NCBI GenBank assembly: GCA_027579435.1
Contig: JANBPK010001647.1
Location: 1 to 19,035 of the forward strand
Direction of reading: 5' to 3'
Source: Candolleomyces eurysporus
Lineage: Eukaryota; Basidiomycota; Agaricomycetes; Agaricales; Psathyrellaceae
DNA length: 19,035 bases
In this document: positions 16,061 through 19,035 of the stretch, in pieces
Position numbering within the stretch: the first letter of the stretch is position 1
Layout of the letters: every line of letters starts with the position of its first letter
Notes under the pieces: model-generated
Database searches by the model: none
What the model saw: the letters and a program-made list of their open reading frames with translations, nothing else
Told to the model about the DNA's origin: nothing
Made by a program: the position numbers and the translations under genes

Positions 16061-17649
16061 TGATACTTCAGCTCGCCAGTAGTAGTATCTGGAGCCTGAA
16101 ACCAATTTAAGGGATTTGAAGGCCGCATCCAGGAAAGTTACTTTGATCGACGTGCGAGAGTAGCCTGAATAGCCCACGTTGACCCAACGACAACAATCTG
16201 AGTTGGCACCCATTGAGAACCAGAGTTGGTAGCCATGACAAAAAAGGTGGAGATGCAACTCGCCTTTTGGCGCTTCATCGACACCAGCAGCTATAGGGGG
16301 TCGGGACACGGGTTCTGCGGGAAAATATTCGTACTTCCGGAGCCGGGGTGCATGCCAAAGAGTCTTTTATGGTTTTTGTTATCCGCAAAGGAGGGCCTTA
16401 ACAAGGCTCGAAAGGAGGGAGCATCAAAAAACGAAGTAGAGATGCTGTCAGGTTCGCGGCGCAGGGTGGCGGACCGCCCACTTCCTGCAGGTGACAATCG
16501 TCCTCTGACTGGCTAGAGCTGGCTGTGCTAGATGGACTCGTGAATGGAAAATTTCCTGCACGCCCTGCCATACGTCTGAAAACCCATAAGGAGATTGAAG
16601 GAGGGAAGGGGATTCAAGGGTTGAAATGGCGCTTCGGGAAGTACTCACTCTAAATTTGGATTCAGAAACTTCTGAAAGTGACCTGAGAGAGTCAGAGCAG
16701 CAGACGCAGAGCATCGCTGCATCGAGGGGCTAGATAACGTATGAGAGCGCCAAAAAATCCTTTGTCGTAGTCTTTGGCTGGAGGGAGAGTATGTTGGAGG
16801 ACAATTGGCTGTTGGGGAGATGGCCTAGGTTCAGTGGTAAGGACTAGTGCCTGTACCGGCGGAGGTAATGATTACAGCGACGTTGCCGAACAGGCGAGAG
16901 TGGGAGGTTTACGAATGGCTTGCGTACATGCACATTGACGCTCTGCGTTTGCATCTTCAGTCCGTCTCCAGGAGAACGGTCCCAATCAAGCCAAAAATTG
17001 CGGGTACAAGGTGAGCCTGATCCCCAGCTCGTCTCCTCCATGGCACTTTGTGTGAGAGGAGCTAGAATGATATTTGAAGCCTTGGCTGTGTTCCTCCTTC
17101 TGCGTGGGCGCCAAGACAAGAGTATGAGGAAAGCTGAGAAGGTGAGGAGGGTCCGCTAAAACTGCGTATTGGTCTGCCGTAACCATGGGTCAAATTTGGT
17201 AGGGATGTGCCGCTATTTGCCTGACGAAAATGGGTCATGTACTTGGAGAGAAATCTGATACATCTTGCGTCAGTTCGAGCTAAATCTCAGGGATACGATC
17301 TGACTTAGTGATCTGGAGTAGGAACCAACGGTCGAGGAGGGATGGGGCAGTGCGATCTGGGGTCGTTGTTTGGTCAACCCGTCTTGCTCTAACATTGATC
17401 AGACTGCCGACCGCCCGGACCGAGTTGATTTTCCGCCAAATCTGTCTGAGACTCTCCTCGTCTCGACTCGTCGCCCTCAGTTAGTCTTGTTTCCCTGGTT
17501 TCGACGAGTTTTTTTGCCTGGTGTGTCATCGCAAGTGTTGTCGAGAAATCACTTTTGCAGTTTGTGCACAAGCTCTAGCGAACGTATCTCAGCGTCCATA
17601 ACGTGCAGCCTGCTGCGTTCATCAGAGTATCGGTACATGTACCAAGATC
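16061..17649. other. Long stretch without a supported gene
   Basis: This 1.6 kb lies between the duplicated 5' flank of B and the duplicated 3' flank of D. Several frames of 60-118 codons exist (for example 16226-16516 plus, 16448-16714 minus, 17370-17726 plus), but none shows a domain, signal peptide, coiled coil or paired splice sites. There is no transposase, reverse transcriptase or clear terminal repeat. It is probably spacer or strongly decayed DNA. Confidence 0.45.
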
Positions 17650-18377
17650 CGAGTCGATTTTTTGACCCGATATTCATGCCTCGAAGCGTCGTACGCTATT
17701 CTCTCAGTTGCGGTCGCCCGCTTTGACAGACAATCAAATAACAAAGACTACCATTGACACTCTCCTCCCCGCACCTATTGCTATTACCGCTACCATGCCC
17801 TGGATGGGTAGGACATTCGCTCTGACCCTGCCCGGCCGAGGATGTCGTCTTTTCAGAAGACGGATCCTAATTTATCAGACACTCATGGGTGTGTCTGGCG
17901 TAATTCCCCTCGTTTGGGGCTAATAAAGTAGTGACACCGACTGTCTAATACTAATATATTACAGAAAACATAAGGGGCTGCAAGAGGCTGCTTCGGTGTT
18001 TGAGAACTTCCCGGACGTTCGAAGAAAAAACCTTCCTCTTCTCGGCATTGCTGCAGGCTCAACATCAGATTGATATCGGTTTTCACAGGATATATTCAAC
18101 CCAGGTGCCCTCATTGACACATCCAATGTACATGTGAGATACTCTCAAAGCTGGGTATAAGTGGTGGTGAGACAATCGTCAGGTCATGGATTGGGGGCAC
18201 GCATTGAGCGAGAGAGCTACGAGCTGTCATCAATTCGACGCGTCGGCTCGACGTGCCAAATTCATAAGACAAGCTAGGGATAGACATGGTCCGTAGTAGC
18301 TCTGGGAGGCAAGTTGTCCTCCTGGAGTAGGGGGATTCGTGGGGTTACGGCGAGATCTTGAGGAAGANGGGGGGAGT
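17650..18377 (-). repeat. Duplicated 3' flank of member D (partner: 13020-13684)
   Basis: It matches the B 3' flank over most of its length, including TTGACAGACAA, CGGTGTTTGAGAA and CATTGACACATCCAA. The block 17847-17938 is the reverse complement of about 13189-13287. An N at 18368 lies in a G-run just after the D stop. Confidence 0.72.
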
Positions 18378-19035
18378 TCATCGGCACCGGTAATCCGCAC
18401 CGAGTTGTGCAATCTCTTGGTCCTCTAACGGCTCGGATTCAGAAGTGTCGGAATCCGATTCCTCTTGTCGCCGTCTTGCTTGCTGTGTTTGTGCTGGGTT
18501 GGGGTTAGGATGCCTGCAAAGATTCTTCCAATAGGCTACTTCTTTTGTCTTTTGGTCGATTTGCTGTTGGTAGGCGGTGAATCTTGCAACGTTCTCTTTG
18601 GCCATGGTAACGTTCCGGGTGCTAATTGAATGGTTTTCTACCGAGAGCTTGGCTGAGTGCTTTTGGAGTTGATCAATCATTTGTTGGGATTTGGCCTGCT
18701 CTCCTTTCAAACGGGTAATCGTAGCGTTCTGCTGAAATACTACATCTCGTGTGCTCAAAAGTTGTCGTGAAAAGTTGTCAATATATTCTTGCTTGGAAAG
18801 GGAGGCAGCCCTGTATTTCTTCTTTTTCTCCGCCAAGGCATGGTTCTCGTCAGTTGTTGAATGAAGTTTCGCTCTGAGTGTCGATAGTTGCTGCCGTAGA
18901 TCAGCGATCGTCGTCTCGTCTTCGTCCAGTACTTCCTCCAATTCGGCAATCGTTGAGATATGTTGAGCTACTTCCTCTTCTACACGCGAAAGGTCTTCGG
19001 AATGGGTATCGATGGATTTTTCGCAGAGGAAAGGG
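18378..19035 (-). CDS. Coiled-coil array member D, C-terminal part (5' end beyond the window)
   Basis: The frame is open from the window edge to a TGA at 18380-18378. It shows the family repeat (DETTIADLRQQLSTLRAKLH, then ENHALAEKKKKY and SLSKQEYID), one more diverged unit, the signature IDQKTKEVAYWKNL and the A/B-type end DQEIAQLGADYRCR. Asp/Ser/Glu-rich residues precede that end (SDSDTSESEP). The exon with the start codon and anchor should lie to the right. Near 19020-19030 the family phrase SLSxQKSID is read in two phases: compared with B there are two extra bases before the A-run. D may therefore carry a frameshift or an assembly error, which cannot be judged at the edge. Confidence 0.72.
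   Translation of the reverse strand, partial: PFLCEKSIDTHSEDLSRVEEEVAQHISTIAELEEVLDEDETTIADLRQQLSTLRAKLHSTTDENHALAEKKKKYRAASLSKQEYIDNFSRQLLSTRDVVFQQNATITRLKGEQAKSQQMIDQLQKHSAKLSVENHSISTRNVTMAKENVARFTAYQQQIDQKTKEVAYWKNLCRHPNPNPAQTQQARRRQEESDSDTSESEPLEDQEIAQLGADYRCR

Noticed and set aside
16061..17649. Transposon or retroelement in the gene-free 1.6 kb
   Set aside because: No transposase, reverse transcriptase or integrase motif and no clear terminal repeats or target-site duplications are visible.

Overview
The window looks like nuclear DNA of a mushroom-forming basidiomycete (Agaricomycetes). The evidence is short phase-matched spliceosomal introns of about 55-80 nt, an Agaricomycete-type NACHT NTPase, and a single-exon F-box-like protein with the usual coiled-coil leader. 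Four isolated N calls mark an incompletely polished assembly. At least two of them look like an extra base beside a homopolymer.

The dominant content is a tandem array of five related minus-strand genes for coiled-coil proteins that probably carry an N-terminal membrane anchor. I call them E (1086-2138), A (7662-9976), C (11097-12226), B (13685-14977, frameshifted) and D (18378 to the window end, partial). The four with a visible 5' end share one architecture. Exon 1 is exactly 28 nt and encodes ML + 7 residues. A 56-59 nt phase-1 intron follows, with conserved internal sequence. Exon 2 encodes a hydrophobic anchor, a heptad-repeat rod and a shared C-terminal signature (EQKTK..A..WKDL). Gene A is the longest, with eight tandem 77-residue (231-bp) units. 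I recognise no named family for these proteins.

Between E and A lies a different pair, divergently arranged: a NACHT-domain NTPase on the minus strand (2956 to about 4800) that is truncated after the NTPase region, and an F-box-like protein on the plus strand (5159-6814) with a clear TATA box at 4898. Both families are strongly expanded in mushrooms. NACHT proteins act as NLR-like sensors, and F-box proteins choose targets for SCF ubiquitin ligases. Their place inside the array is suggestive only.

Non-coding space is largely duplicated flank. About 1 kb upstream of A (9977-10975) matches about 1.1 kb upstream of B (14978-16060). The 3' flank of B (13020-13684) matches that of D (17650-18377), with a roughly 100-bp block in opposite orientation. 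The 3' flanks of A and C also match. The array therefore grew by segmental duplication of 4-5 kb units followed by indels, frameshifts and a local inversion. Stretches 1-1085, 2226-2756, 6815-7440 and 16061-17650 hold no gene I can support.
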